Shown: positions 1 through 8,974 of the stretch, one piece after another
How the letters are laid out: each line of letters starts with the position of its first letter
How positions within the stretch are numbered: the first letter of the stretch is position 1
Assembly (NCBI GenBank): GCA_019239965.1
Contig: JAFAZC010000190.1
Span: 1-64,000, forward strand
Origin: Kutzneria sp.
GTDB taxonomy: Bacteria > Actinomycetota > Actinomycetes > Mycobacteriales > Pseudonocardiaceae
DNA: 64,000 bases
Direction: 5' to 3'
The notes under the pieces: generated by a model
Told to the model about the DNA's origin: nothing
What the model saw: the letters and a program-made list of their open reading frames with translations, nothing else
Databases searched by the model: none
Translations under genes and position numbers: made by a program

Positions 1-6
1 CAGCTG

Positions 7-822
7 ATGGCCGGAACTGGTGGGATGGCCGGTCGGCTTGCCGTTCTTCTCGGCTACGCCGTTCCGCTGATGTTCATGCTCTTCCTGTCCTTCAAGTCGC
101 AGCCGGACATGCTCGCCGACCCCGGAAACCTGCTGTTCGTTCCGACACTGGACGGCTACCGATCGATGATCGGCGACGCCTGGCCAGCGATGATGAATTC
201 GTTCCAGATCGCGGCGGGAACCACGGTCGTCACCCTCGCGTTGGCCACCCCCGCCGCCTACGGTCTGGCACGCCGACGGAGCAGAGGGTGGAGCCGGACG
301 GCGGGAGCCGTGCTCGCCGGACTGATCGTGATCCAGATGGTGCCGCAGGCCATAGGAATCCTGCCGCTCTACCAGATCATGGTCGCGTGGGGACTCGCGA
401 ACACCATCGCCGGCGTCGCGGTGGCCACCGCGGCCATCCAGATCCCGTTCGCCATCCTGCTGTTGCGGCCCTTCTTCGTGAGCATTCCGATCGAGCTCGA
501 GGAGGCCGCGTCCGTCGACGGTGCCTCATTGGCGACCACCTTCCTGCGCGTCTCGCTTCCGCTTGCCCGCAACGGCATGGTCACCCTGAGCATCATGGTC
601 TTCGTCGCCGGTTGGGGCGAGTTCCTCTACGGCACGACGTTGCTGGCCACGCCGGACGGCTACCCGGTGAGTGCGCTGCTCGCCCAGCAGGAGACCGTTT
701 ACGAGACCCTGTGGGGACGGCTGATGGCCTTGGGAGTGCTTATCACACTGCCGATCCTGGCGCTGTTCCTCGTCAGCCAGCGCCGGTTGGTCACCGGAAT
801 GCTCGCCGGCGGGGTCAAGTGA
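7..822 (+). CDS. carbohydrate ABC transporter permease (MalG-type)
   Basis: Inner-membrane permease subunit of a binding-protein-dependent sugar importer. The 271-residue protein has about six hydrophobic segments. It carries the EAA loop, which docks the ATPase subunit, around residues 160-185 as EEAASVDGAS followed by LPLARNG. Length matches MalG-type permeases (about 270-280 aa). The ATG at 7 is the first in-frame start visible, but the true start could lie just upstream of the window. The partner permease, binding protein and ATPase are not in view and are presumably to the left. The next gene on the same strand is a sugar-type dehydrogenase homologue, fitting a carbohydrate uptake and catabolism operon. 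The substrate cannot be read from the sequence. Confidence 0.88.
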   Translation: MAGTGGMAGRLAVLLGYAVPLMFMLFLSFKSQPDMLADPGNLLFVPTLDGYRSMIGDAWPAMMNSFQIAAGTTVVTLALATPAAYGLARRRSRGWSRTAGAVLAGLIVIQMVPQAIGILPLYQIMVAWGLANTIAGVAVATAAIQIPFAILLLRPFFVSIPIELEEAASVDGASLATTFLRVSLPLARNGMVTLSIMVFVAGWGEFLYGTTLLATPDGYPVSALLAQQETVYETLWGRLMALGVLITLPILALFLVSQRRLVTGMLAGGVK

Positions 823-903
823 ACCGCGCCCCCATCCACCCGTGAATCGAAAGGAGCCCGTGAACACCATGATGGCCATCGGTGAACAGACTGGCGGCGG
901 CCG

Positions 904-2040
904 ATGAGCGGCCTGCGGATCGGGGTCGTCGGCCTCGGATTCGGCACCGCGTTCCTCCCCCTCTACCTCAGTCACCCCGACGTGCACGGCGTGGCAATCT
1001 GCGATGCAGACCCGACCGTGCTGGGCGCAGTCGGGGACCAGCACGCGATCGAGGATCGGTTTGACACCCTGGAGGCGATGCTGGCTGACGACACGATCGA
1101 TGCCGTGCACATCGCGACACCGGTCCGTTTCCACGTCGAACATTCCGTCGCCGTGTTGAACGCGGGCAAGCACTGCGCCTGTGCGGTCCCGATGGCCACC
1201 GACTTCGAGGGACTCAGGCGCATCATCGGTGCCCAGCGGTCATCGGGGCGCAACTACATGATGATGGAGACCATGGTCTTCGGTCGCGAGTTCTTCTATG
1301 TCCGCGATCTGTACGAACGCGGTGAGCTCGGGCCACTGTCGTTCCTGCGTGGCATGCACATCCAGAACCTCGACAACTTTCCCCGTTACTGGTACGGATA
1401 CCCGCCGCTGACCTACTCGACCCACGCGCTGTCGCCGTTGCTCGCGCTCAGCGGGGCACGCGTGGTAAGGGCCACCGCGCTGGGGTCGGGGCGACTCACG
1501 CCCGACAGGATGGGTGACTTCCCCAATACGTTTCCGACCGAGAGCGCGCTCTTCCGGCTCGACCGCGACGACCTGGCCGCCGAAGTCACCGTGTCGTTCT
1601 TCCAGTTCGGGCGCGCCTATCAGGAGGGCTTCCACGTATACGGGCAGGATGCCGGAGTGGAGTGGCCGCAGACCCATGAGGGCGACGACCTTTCGGTGTT
1701 CCGGCTCGAACCGGTCCGCGGTGGGCATTGGGGGCGGAGCGCGCGAATGGAGCGCGTGCAGCCGCCCGATCGCGCCGACCTGCTGCCGGCGGAGCTGGCC
1801 CCGTTCACGCACCGACACGAATGGACTCCGCCTGGCGTTCGGGAGCCGATCACCGTGCACAGCGGCCACAGCGGATCGCATCCCCATCTCGTACACGAGT
1901 TCGTCAGCAGCATCGTGCGCCACAGGCGGCCGTTGGTCGACGCCGTCACCGCCGCGGCCTGGACCGCGCCCGGCATCGCCGGCCATGCCTCGGCCCTGCA
2001 CAACGGAGACGCCGTCGAGGTCCCCGACTTCGGCGCCTGA
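904..2040 (+). CDS. Gfo/Idh/MocA family protein lacking the usual EKP lysine
   Basis: A 378-aa protein of the glucose-fructose oxidoreductase / inositol dehydrogenase family, NAD(P)-dependent enzymes acting on sugars and polyols. The N-terminal Rossmann segment (VVGLGFGTAF, residues about 7-16) and the overall length fit. The normal EKP motif after the GKH segment reads AVPMA here, so the conserved lysine of the family is replaced. The protein may therefore not be a standard dehydrogenase. ATG 904 overlaps the TGA of a possible 15-codon leader starting at GTG 860, which follows an AAGGAG at 851-856. Translation is probably coupled to the permease operon. Confidence 0.8.
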   Translation: MSGLRIGVVGLGFGTAFLPLYLSHPDVHGVAICDADPTVLGAVGDQHAIEDRFDTLEAMLADDTIDAVHIATPVRFHVEHSVAVLNAGKHCACAVPMATDFEGLRRIIGAQRSSGRNYMMMETMVFGREFFYVRDLYERGELGPLSFLRGMHIQNLDNFPRYWYGYPPLTYSTHALSPLLALSGARVVRATALGSGRLTPDRMGDFPNTFPTESALFRLDRDDLAAEVTVSFFQFGRAYQEGFHVYGQDAGVEWPQTHEGDDLSVFRLEPVRGGHWGRSARMERVQPPDRADLLPAELAPFTHRHEWTPPGVREPITVHSGHSGSHPHLVHEFVSSIVRHRRPLVDAVTAAAWTAPGIAGHASALHNGDAVEVPDFGA

Positions 2041-2048
2041 GGACAGTG

Positions 2049-2783
2049 TCACCACGGGACGGCGTCCTCAGCGATAAAGACTCCGGTCGGCGTGTCAGCC
2101 AGGAGGGCCTGGCGGGCGACGCTGGCCCCACCTTCCTCGGCGCTTCGAATCCCACGGTTGCCGTTGAGGTCGGTGGCACAGAAACCCGGGGAGACCGCGT
2201 TGACCCTGATCTGACTGTCGTGTAACTCAGCCGCGTACACCAGAGTGATCGCGTTCAGTGCAGCCTTCGAGGAGTTGTAACCGAGCAGGAGCGCGTTCTG
2301 GGCCGTCAGCGTTGCCTGGTCGGTGAGGAACGAGACGGTGCCGAGCTCGCTCGACACGTTGAGGATCGGCCCTGCTTCGGACCTGCGCAGCAGCGGCAGC
2401 ATCGCGTTGGTCACCGCGACGACGCCGAACACGTTCGTTTCGTAGATCGCACGCAGCACGGCGACTGGCAGTCCGCTCGGCCGGTGTGGCCGGTCGAGCG
2501 AGACTCCCGCATTGTTGATGAGAATGTCCAGACGCCCGAACTCGGTGTCGACGTATGCGGCGGCGGCCTCGACGGTGGCGAGGTCGGTGACATCGAGTCG
2601 CACGCACCGTGCGTCGATCCCCTCTTCGGACAGGTCCGTGACCGCCTTCATGCCTCGTTCTGGGTCGCGGGCGCCCACAAACACGACGTGGCCCCTTTTG
2701 CCGAGTTCACGGGCGGTCGCGTAGCCGATCCCCTTGGTTGCGCCGGTGATGAGCGCGATCTGCTGACTCGCTGTGCTTGTCAC
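2049..2783 (-). CDS. short-chain dehydrogenase/reductase (SDR)
   Basis: A 244-aa NAD(P)-dependent oxidoreductase of the classical SDR family. Visible signatures are TGATKGIG (cofactor-binding glycine motif, residues 13-20), NNAG, an active-site serine in NVSSE and the catalytic pair in YNSSK. The reading frame stays open to 3113, but family homology begins only at VTSTASQQ, so the GTG at 2783 is taken as the start. The gene is divergent from the XRE-type regulator starting at 2885; the 101-bp gap probably holds both promoters and makes the SDR a likely target of that regulator. The substrate is unknown. Confidence 0.87.
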   Translation of the reverse strand: MTSTASQQIALITGATKGIGYATARELGKRGHVVFVGARDPERGMKAVTDLSEEGIDARCVRLDVTDLATVEAAAAYVDTEFGRLDILINNAGVSLDRPHRPSGLPVAVLRAIYETNVFGVVAVTNAMLPLLRRSEAGPILNVSSELGTVSFLTDQATLTAQNALLLGYNSSKAALNAITLVYAAELHDSQIRVNAVSPGFCATDLNGNRGIRSAEEGGASVARQALLADTPTGVFIAEDAVPW

Positions 2784-2884
2784 GGGACTACGGTTGCGGA
2801 CACCATCGGTGGTCGGAAGAGCCCGGCGGAAGCTGGGACCGGCGATCCCTGGCACCGACGGGCGTGATGAACCATGCTGTCTGT

Positions 2885-3799
2885 GTGACCCAAGTGGACA
2901 GAGCAGGGCTGGCTGACTTCCTCCGCAGCCGCCGTGCTCGTGTGCGACCGGCCCACGTGGGCTTGGACGTCGGCCAACGTCGCCGCACACCGGGGCTGCG
3001 GCGGGAGGAGGTCGCACGGCTGGTCGGCATGTCGGTCGACTACTACGTTCGACTGGAACAGGCCCGCGGCCCGCGACCGTCCCGGCAGATGCTCGGCGCG
3101 ATCGCGAGGGCACTGCGGCTGTCCGATGACGAGCGGTCCCACCTGTACTACCTGGCGGGCGAGGTTCCCGGACCGCCGACAGGTCCGCAGCAAGACGTAC
3201 GGCCGGGCGTGTTGCACCTGCTTGACCGGCTTAACGACACGCCTGCACTCGTGGTGGACGCCAAGTACGACGTGCTCGCCTGGAATCCGCTCGCGGCCGC
3301 CCTGATCACCGCCTTCTCCGCGTTGCCGCCGGACGAGCGGAACGTCATCTGGCGGTTCTTCACCGATCCAAGTGCGCGGGCCCGGCACGACCCGGAGGGG
3401 GCACGGCGGTTCGCCAGTGAGTCGGTGGCCGACCTGCGTGCCGCGGCGGCCCGATATCCGGACGACTCCGGTATTGGCCAGCTGGTCAAGCGGCTGCTGG
3501 CCAGCAGTGGGGAATTCGCCGCGCTCTGGACACGCCACGAGGTGCAGGTTCGGCGGTCGGCACGCAAGCAGCTGCACCACCCGGCGGTCGGATGGTTGGA
3601 ACTGGACTGTGAGACGCTGCACGTTCCCGAACGCGACCAGTGGATCGTCTTCTATACCGCGCCTCCGGGTTCACCTTCGGCCGAGGCGCTGCGATTGCTC
3701 GCCGTCGTTGGCACGCAGGAGCTCGGCGATACCGGTGAGCATCTGGCGATGCCCGAGGAAACACACATCCGCGGCGATGCTCCGTCTGGCAACGGATGA
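2885..3799 (+). CDS. XRE-family regulator with MmyB-like ligand-binding domain
   Basis: A 304-aa DNA-binding protein. The N-terminal helix-turn-helix (residues about 8-75) has the GLRREEVARLVGMSVDYY pattern typical of the actinobacterial MmyB group. The C-terminal PAS-like MmyB domain has the usual DAKYDVLAWNPLA sequence. GTG 2885 is the start that removes the non-homologous N-terminus; ATG 2867 is possible. The gene is divergent from the SDR at 2049-2783. In this family such regulators commonly control the adjacent divergent oxidoreductase, which is the inference made here. Confidence 0.87.
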   Translation: MTQVDRAGLADFLRSRRARVRPAHVGLDVGQRRRTPGLRREEVARLVGMSVDYYVRLEQARGPRPSRQMLGAIARALRLSDDERSHLYYLAGEVPGPPTGPQQDVRPGVLHLLDRLNDTPALVVDAKYDVLAWNPLAAALITAFSALPPDERNVIWRFFTDPSARARHDPEGARRFASESVADLRAAAARYPDDSGIGQLVKRLLASSGEFAALWTRHEVQVRRSARKQLHHPAVGWLELDCETLHVPERDQWIVFYTAPPGSPSAEALRLLAVVGTQELGDTGEHLAMPEETHIRGDAPSGNG

Positions 3800-3828
3800 A
3801 GCCACACTGAACGGCATCGCCCGCTTGG

Positions 3829-4215
3829 CTAGCGGCAGGTCTCGATGGTCTGTCGGACTCGCGGACGCGCGCACCGCAAGTAGGCGTCGATTGCCGCCCT
3901 GTCGGCGGTGAGTTCCTCGATGCGATGCTGGATGCGCTCGCGTTCACGCTCGAGATTGGCCAGCGTTTGCGGCGCCACGACCTGCATCTGAGTGGTCCCC
4001 GGGCGGTCGAGACACGGAAGGATGTCGCGGATGATCCGAGTGGGAATCCCGGAGTCGAGCAGCCCACGGATCTTGAGCACCCGGTCGACCACGCCGTCAC
4101 CGAAATTCCGGTATCCGTTGCCGTCTCTTGTCGGTCGCAGGAGGCCCTGCTCCTCGTAGTACCGCAGCAATCGGATGGATACCCCGGTGCGCCGCGCCAG
4201 CTCCCCGATCCGCAT
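3829..4215 (-). CDS. MerR-family transcriptional regulator
   Basis: A 128-aa MerR-type regulator. It starts MRIGELARRTGVS with the winged helix-turn-helix at residues 1-70 (including LLRYYEEQGLL and the NGYR segment). A coiled-coil dimerisation helix follows (ERERERIQHRIEEL). ATG 4215 is chosen because homology starts exactly there. The C-terminal effector part is short, with one Cys after the coiled coil (YLRCARP). The gene is divergent from the MFS exporter at 4280, and the dyad at 4241-4276 is its probable operator. MerR proteins of this layout often induce a neighbouring drug exporter. Confidence 0.88.
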   Translation of the reverse strand: MRIGELARRTGVSIRLLRYYEEQGLLRPTRDGNGYRNFGDGVVDRVLKIRGLLDSGIPTRIIRDILPCLDRPGTTQMQVVAPQTLANLERERERIQHRIEELTADRAAIDAYLRCARPRVRQTIETCR

Positions 4216-4240
4216 GTGTGCCACCTCACCGGCATTCCTG

Positions 4241-4276
4241 TTGACCCTCACACCTGTGTGACCCCCTCAGGGTAAC
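4241..4276 (+). promoter_or_regulatory. probable MerR operator/promoter for the MFS gene
   Basis: The 64-bp gap between the divergent merR-type gene and the MFS exporter contains a nested dyad. Outer arms are TTGACCCT (4241-4248) and AGGGTAA (4269-4275); an inner palindrome TCACACCTGTGTGA lies at 4248-4261. TTGACC is a good -35 hexamer. No canonical -10 is seen at normal spacing, which is the rule for MerR-activated promoters. Assignment is by position and symmetry only. Confidence 0.5.
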
Positions 4277-4279
4277 CAG

Positions 4280-5476
4280 ATGACTGCGAACACCGGCTCT
4301 TCGCCGGACATGGCGTTTCCGTTCGGTGCCCTTCTGGCTCTGGCCGCGGTTGTCTTCGTTGGCTGCCTCACCGAGACGCTGCCCGCTGGCGTGCTGATCA
4401 AGATGAGCGCGGATCTGCACGTGCCGGTGTCCCAGGCCGGCCAGTCCGTCACGGTGTACGCCCTGGCAACCGCGATGACGTCGATGCCGTTGACCATGCT
4501 GACTCGACATGTGCCACGACGTGCGCTGTTGTTGTCATTGGTAGTTGGTTTCGCCGTAGCCAATGCGACAACCGCGGTCTCGCCCGCGTACGGGGTGGTC
4601 CTCGTGGCCAGACTCGTCGCCGGAGCGGTGGCCGGGGTGATGTGGGCGATGATTCCCGGTTACGCGATGCGGATGGCACGTGGGCCAAGCGCGGGGAGGG
4701 CGTTGGCGGTTGCGATGATGGGAACACCGTTAGGATTCGCTGTCGGCATGCCCGCCGGAACAGCGCTTGGCGATCTCGTCGGCTGGCGCTGGTGTTTCGC
4801 CGTCGTGGCTGCCGTCGCCGCGGCTCTCCTCGGATGGGTGCTGTGGCGGGTCCCCGCTCTTCCCGGTGGGGGCGTGGGACGTCGTCCATCAGTACGGACC
4901 GTTTTCGCCGTCCCCGGGTTCGCGGCGGTGTTGATGGCGACTCTCTTCTTCGTTCTCGGGCACAACGTGCTCTACACCTATCTCGGTCCAGTACTCGCAC
5001 AGGCGGACAGAGCGGAGCCGCTCGGATCGGTTCTGCTGGTCTTCGGTGTCTTCTCGGTGCTCGGAGTGGTGGTGGCGGGGACCACGATCGACAGGTGGTT
5101 GTGGCCGCTGGCACTCGTGTCGACGGCGGCCTTTGGAGGCGCGGCCATGGTGATCGGCTCGGTGGTGGATCGATCACCGCTGCTGTTGGTCGCAGCCGCT
5201 TTGTGGGGGACGGCTTTCGGAGGGGCACCAACGGTCTTTCCCGCGGCGACGGCCAGAATCGCCAACGAGGGTTCTGACATCGCCCAGTCTCTGACGATCG
5301 CCGTCTGGAACCTCGCCATCGCGGGTGGGGCCTTCCTCGGCGGATTCGCTCTGGAGCTGGCCGGGAATGCCGCCGTTCTTCCGTGGCTGGCTGTCGTGCT
5401 TGCCGCTGGGGCACTCGTGGTGATCGTCGTCTCCCGCCGGTCCGGATTTCCCGAGGAGGGTGGCACAGATCATTGA
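4280..5476 (+). CDS. MFS transporter (drug/sugar efflux type)
   Basis: A 398-aa membrane protein with about twelve hydrophobic segments, of the DHA1/arabinose-efflux type of the major facilitator superfamily. The opening LAAVVFVGCLTETLPAGVL and the MARGPSAGRALA loop are characteristic of AraJ/Cml-type exporters. ATG 4280 follows the MerR dyad directly, so the transcript leader must be very short. Its 3' end overlaps the convergent GrpB gene by 7 bp. The most likely role is proton-driven export of a toxic small molecule, induced through the divergent MerR protein. The substrate is not determined. Confidence 0.88.
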   Translation: MTANTGSSPDMAFPFGALLALAAVVFVGCLTETLPAGVLIKMSADLHVPVSQAGQSVTVYALATAMTSMPLTMLTRHVPRRALLLSLVVGFAVANATTAVSPAYGVVLVARLVAGAVAGVMWAMIPGYAMRMARGPSAGRALAVAMMGTPLGFAVGMPAGTALGDLVGWRWCFAVVAAVAAALLGWVLWRVPALPGGGVGRRPSVRTVFAVPGFAAVLMATLFFVLGHNVLYTYLGPVLAQADRAEPLGSVLLVFGVFSVLGVVVAGTTIDRWLWPLALVSTAAFGGAAMVIGSVVDRSPLLLVAAALWGTAFGGAPTVFPAATARIANEGSDIAQSLTIAVWNLAIAGGAFLGGFALELAGNAAVLPWLAVVLAAGALVVIVVSRRSGFPEEGGTDH

Positions 5477-6372
5477 TCGAGCCGATCCTGGATGGCGTCG
5501 AAGAATACGGTCTTGGCGATGGTGTAGGCGTCGTTGTTCTGATCACCGGAATGAGCCTCAACGAGACGCGCCTTGAGGCGCTCGTAGTCCTGCCGTGCCT
5601 CTGAGTCGGCCCTGAGCAGGTCCCGGAACCGGATCGTATACCGCCACCAGGGAGAGCCGATCTCGCGGACATGGAGAATGACACGTTGTCCCGGGTCTGC
5701 CGAGGCGAACAGCCGTTTGTCCCAGCACGCGTCCGGGCCGTGGCCTGTGCCGCGTGGAGTGTCGCGCAGGACACCAGGTGAGTCGGGTGCCACCGTTGCG
5801 ACGTCGATGAATCCGCATTGGAACACGGCTTGGTCGAGGCCATGCAGCTCGTCGAGCGAGGCAACGCCGAGCTGGAGATCGATGAACGGTTTGGCGGACA
5901 GGCCCGGCACCGATGTCGAGCCGATGTGCTCCCAGCGGAATTCCCCTGCCCGTCCGAGGTGTGCGGTAGCACGCCTCAAGCGTCTGATCAGACGGTTGGC
6001 CGTTGTCTGCCACGTCGGATCCGAAGCTGACAATTCAGGCGCTCCAGCGCGTGCGAACTGCTGGTCTGCGAGATTCTGGGCGAAGGGGGCCAGCCGCGTC
6101 TGCCACAGGTGTCGGATTGAGCGGTCACGTTGTGTGTCGGAACCGTGGACAAGCACCACGTCGGCCCAGAAGGAGAAGGCTTCTCGGTGTGCGAGGCCGG
6201 CTGAGTCGGTGACCGCGACGACGAACGCGGCGGGTTCCTGTCCAGTGTCCAGCGCGCCCGGGTTCGGCACGGCCTTGACGTGCGCCTGTTGGCCGCGGTC
6301 CAGCTCGGTCAGGAGCGCAGCGACTCGGTGCCCAAGCTCAGTGTGCTTCGCCACGACGTCGATTGTCAGCAT
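5470..6372 (-). CDS. GrpB-family (UPF0157) protein with CoaE-like N-terminal remnant
   Basis: A 300-aa protein. Residues about 120-295 are a GrpB/UPF0157 nucleotidyltransferase-fold domain with the motifs HIGSTSVPGLSAKPFIDLQL and, further on, HLHV-type VILHVREIGS. In actinobacterial dephospho-CoA kinase this domain is fused behind the kinase. The first 110 residues here resemble the tail of such a kinase but lack the P-loop, so the protein looks like a derivative of that fusion. It is convergent with the MFS gene. Function is unknown; general nucleotidyltransferase activity is possible but unproven. Confidence 0.72.
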   Translation of the reverse strand: MLTIDVVAKHTELGHRVAALLTELDRGQQAHVKAVPNPGALDTGQEPAAFVVAVTDSAGLAHREAFSFWADVVLVHGSDTQRDRSIRHLWQTRLAPFAQNLADQQFARAGAPELSASDPTWQTTANRLIRRLRRATAHLGRAGEFRWEHIGSTSVPGLSAKPFIDLQLGVASLDELHGLDQAVFQCGFIDVATVAPDSPGVLRDTPRGTGHGPDACWDKRLFASADPGQRVILHVREIGSPWWRYTIRFRDLLRADSEARQDYERLKARLVEAHSGDQNNDAYTIAKTVFFDAIQDRLDQ

Positions 6373-6496
6373 GCCGCGAATCTAACGCGGTTCGCGCCGA
6401 GGAGAACGGCATGAGTGAACCCGCAGCGAACCATGAGCACCACAGTGCACGGTGAGCCTCATAGACGATCGCAACGTCGGAGAGGACAAGACCGGA

Positions 6497-7399
6497 ATGA
6501 GTGTGAACCGAGCGCCGCTCACCGTGATCGGGCTGGGCCCGATGGGCCAGGCCATGGTGCGGAGATATCTGGACAGTGGTCACGAGGTCACTGTGTGGAA
6601 CCGGACGCCGAGCCGGGCTGAGGGCCTCGTGGCCGCAGGGGCGATCCGGGCGGCCACCGCCACCGAGGCCATTGCCGCGAACGAGCTTGTGCTGCTCAGC
6701 CTCACCGACTATCCGGCGATGTACGACATCCTGGGCGATGCGGGTCAGGCGCTCGCCGGGCGGATCGTGGTCAACCTGAGCTCCGACACGCCGGAAGAGA
6801 CCAGGAAGGCGGCGACATGGTTAACCGAGCGCGGGGCCGAGCTGCTCGTCGGCGGTGTCATGGTGCCAGCCACGCTGGTGGGCTCCGCGGCCGCTTCCGT
6901 GTTCTACAGCGGACCGCGGAGGGTCTTCGAGGAGCAGGAAGACACTCTGCGGGTCATCGGAAAGCCGGACTTCCGAGGCGAGGATCACGCACTGGCTCAG
7001 CTGTATTACCAGGCCCAGCTGGACGTCTTCCTCACCGCACTCGCGGCTGTCCTGCATGGTTTCGCGCTGATGGCCTCGGCGGGAGTGTCCGCGGAGACGT
7101 TCGCGCCATACGTCACCGACAACGTCAACTCGTTGGCGATGTACCTGCCAGAGACCGTGCGCAACCTCGCCTCCGGGCAGCATCCGGGCGAACTGGCCAA
7201 CACATTCATGATGGGAGCCACGGCAGCCCACGTCGTTGGCGCCAGCGAGGCGGCGGGGCTCGACACCGCACTGCCCAAAGCGGTGCTGTCGCTGTACCGC
7301 CGGGCGATTGACGCGGGGTACGGCAGGGACCGCTGGACCGCCCTCTACGAGGTGATCACCAAGGGGCGGCGACGGTCGGCAGGTGACACGCGGAACTGA
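6497..7399 (+). CDS. imine reductase-like NAD(P)-dependent oxidoreductase
   Basis: A 300-aa protein of the 6-phosphogluconate/beta-hydroxyacid dehydrogenase superfamily. The N-terminal Rossmann motif is GLGPMGQAM and the NADPH-discriminating segment is WNRTPSRAE. The helical C-terminal half contains LYYQAQLDVF, where imine reductases carry their catalytic Asp or Tyr, and the absence of the usual Lys of beta-hydroxyacid dehydrogenases supports the IRED group. ATG 6497 is preferred; a GTG at 6452 would add 15 residues without homology. It stands alone on this strand, so the physiological substrate is unknown. Confidence 0.82.
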   Translation: MSVNRAPLTVIGLGPMGQAMVRRYLDSGHEVTVWNRTPSRAEGLVAAGAIRAATATEAIAANELVLLSLTDYPAMYDILGDAGQALAGRIVVNLSSDTPEETRKAATWLTERGAELLVGGVMVPATLVGSAAASVFYSGPRRVFEEQEDTLRVIGKPDFRGEDHALAQLYYQAQLDVFLTALAAVLHGFALMASAGVSAETFAPYVTDNVNSLAMYLPETVRNLASGQHPGELANTFMMGATAAHVVGASEAAGLDTALPKAVLSLYRRAIDAGYGRDRWTALYEVITKGRRRSAGDTRN

Positions 7400-7490
7400 A
7401 CTCGGCCGGTGGGCCGCGCCGCCGAGGCGGCTTCGCGACGATGTCGTATTTCCGCCAGCGCGGGCGGCGGTCATCGACGATGCTTGAACC

Positions 7491-8960
7491 ATGTACGAAG
7501 ACGTCGAGCGGTGCGTGCGTGCGGTTCGCTCCAAGGACGCCCGCTTCGACGGCTGGTTCTTCACCGCGGTGGTGACCACCGGCATCTACTGTCGGCCGAG
7601 CTGTCCCGTCGTGCCGCCCAAGGTCGAGAATATGCGCTTCTACCCGAGCGCAGCCGCGGCACAGCAGGCCGGGTTTCGGGCGTGCAAGCGGTGTCGGCCG
7701 GACGCCAGTCCCGGCTCTCCACAGTGGAACGAGCGTGCCGACCTGGTGGCTCGGGCGATGCGGCTGATCGCCGACGGGGTCATCGACCGCGGTGGTGTCG
7801 CCGAACTCGCCGTGCGGATGGGGTACAGCGTGCGGCAGATCCAGCGGCAGCTGCTGGCCGAACTGGGTGCGGGACCGCTGGCCCTGGCGAGGGCACAGCG
7901 CGCCCAGACCGCACGGCTGCTGATCGAGACCACCACCGTGCCCATGGCCGATGTCGCCTTCGCCGCGGGGTTCGCCAGTGTGCGGACGTTCAACGACACC
8001 GTGCGTGAGGTTTTCGGGTGTCCTCCGAGTGAGCTGCGGACCCGCGCTGTCCGACTACAGCCGGCCGTCTCCCCGGGCTCACTGGCGCTGCGTCTGCCGT
8101 TCCGGCGGCCGCTGTGCCCGGACAACCTGTTCGGGCACCTTGTGGCCACGGCCGTGCCCGGGGTGGAGGAATGGCGTGACGGCGCCTACCGCCGCACGCT
8201 GCGCCTGCCGTACGGACGCGGCATCGTCTCGCTGCGGCCGCTGCCCGAACACGTGGACTGTCGGCTGTCCCTGACCGACCTGCGGGACCTGTCCACGGCG
8301 ATCGCCCGGTGCCGGTGGTTGCTCGACCTTGACGCGGATCCGGTGGCGGTCGACGATCTGCTGCGCGCGGACGCGCTGCTCGCCCCGTTGGTGGACAAGA
8401 ATCCGGGGCGCCGGGTGCCCCGCACCGTCGACGGTACCGAATTCGCGCTGCGCGCCGTACTCGGACAGCAGGTGTCCACCGCCGCGGCTCGTACACACGC
8501 CGCCCGGTTGGTGGCCGCCCACGGTGAGCCGGTGTCCGATCCGGCTGGTGGCCTTACCCACCTCTTCCCGGACGTGTCCGCGTTGGCCTCGCTCGACCCA
8601 GCCGACCTCGCCTTGCCGCGGGCACGCCGCACTACCATGACCACGCTGATCGCGGCGGTTGCCGACGGCAGGGTCGATCTTCGCATCGGCGGGGACTGGG
8701 ACCAGGTCCGTGCCCGACTCGCCGAACTGCCGGGGTTCGGCCCGTGGACCGTGGAGACGGTCGCCATGCGTGCGCTCGGAGATCCGGATGCGTTCGTGCC
8801 CACCGATCTGGGGATCCGACATGCCGCCCGTGCGGTGGGCCTTCCCGCGACGCCGATGGCGCTGACCCGGCGCGCCGCGGCCTGGCGACCCTGGCGGGCG
8901 TATGCGGTGCAGTACCTGTGGGCCACCGGCGAGCACGCGATCAACCGTCTACCAGCCTGA
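7491..8960 (+). CDS. Ada-AlkA fusion: methyl-phosphotriester sensor / 3-methyladenine DNA glycosylase
   Basis: A 489-aa three-part DNA alkylation repair protein. Residues 1-75 are the Ada zinc/methyl-acceptor domain with the four cysteines in IYCRPSCP and ACKRCRPD. Residues about 80-190 are an AraC-type helix-turn-helix. The rest is an AlkA glycosylase with the helix-hairpin-helix [10 protein letters not shown] and the catalytic Asp in VPTDLGIR. It can act as methylation-activated regulator and base-excision enzyme in one chain, an arrangement common in actinobacteria. ATG 7491 gives the full Ada domain. The ogt-type gene follows 14 bp downstream and is probably co-transcribed, giving an adaptive-response pair. 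Confidence 0.92.
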   Translation: MYEDVERCVRAVRSKDARFDGWFFTAVVTTGIYCRPSCPVVPPKVENMRFYPSAAAAQQAGFRACKRCRPDASPGSPQWNERADLVARAMRLIADGVIDRGGVAELAVRMGYSVRQIQRQLLAELGAGPLALARAQRAQTARLLIETTTVPMADVAFAAGFASVRTFNDTVREVFGCPPSELRTRAVRLQPAVSPGSLALRLPFRRPLCPDNLFGHLVATAVPGVEEWRDGAYRRTLRLPYGRGIVSLRPLPEHVDCRLSLTDLRDLSTAIARCRWLLDLDADPVAVDDLLRADALLAPLVDKNPGRRVPRTVDGTEFALRAVLGQQVSTAAARTHAARLVAAHGEPVSDPAGGLTHLFPDVSALASLDPADLALPRARRTTMTTLIAAVADGRVDLRIGGDWDQVRARLAELPGFGPWTVETVAMRALGDPDAFVPTDLGIRHAARAVGLPATPMALTRRAAAWRPWRAYAVQYLWATGEHAINRLPA

Positions 8961-8974
8961 GAAAGGATCACCAG

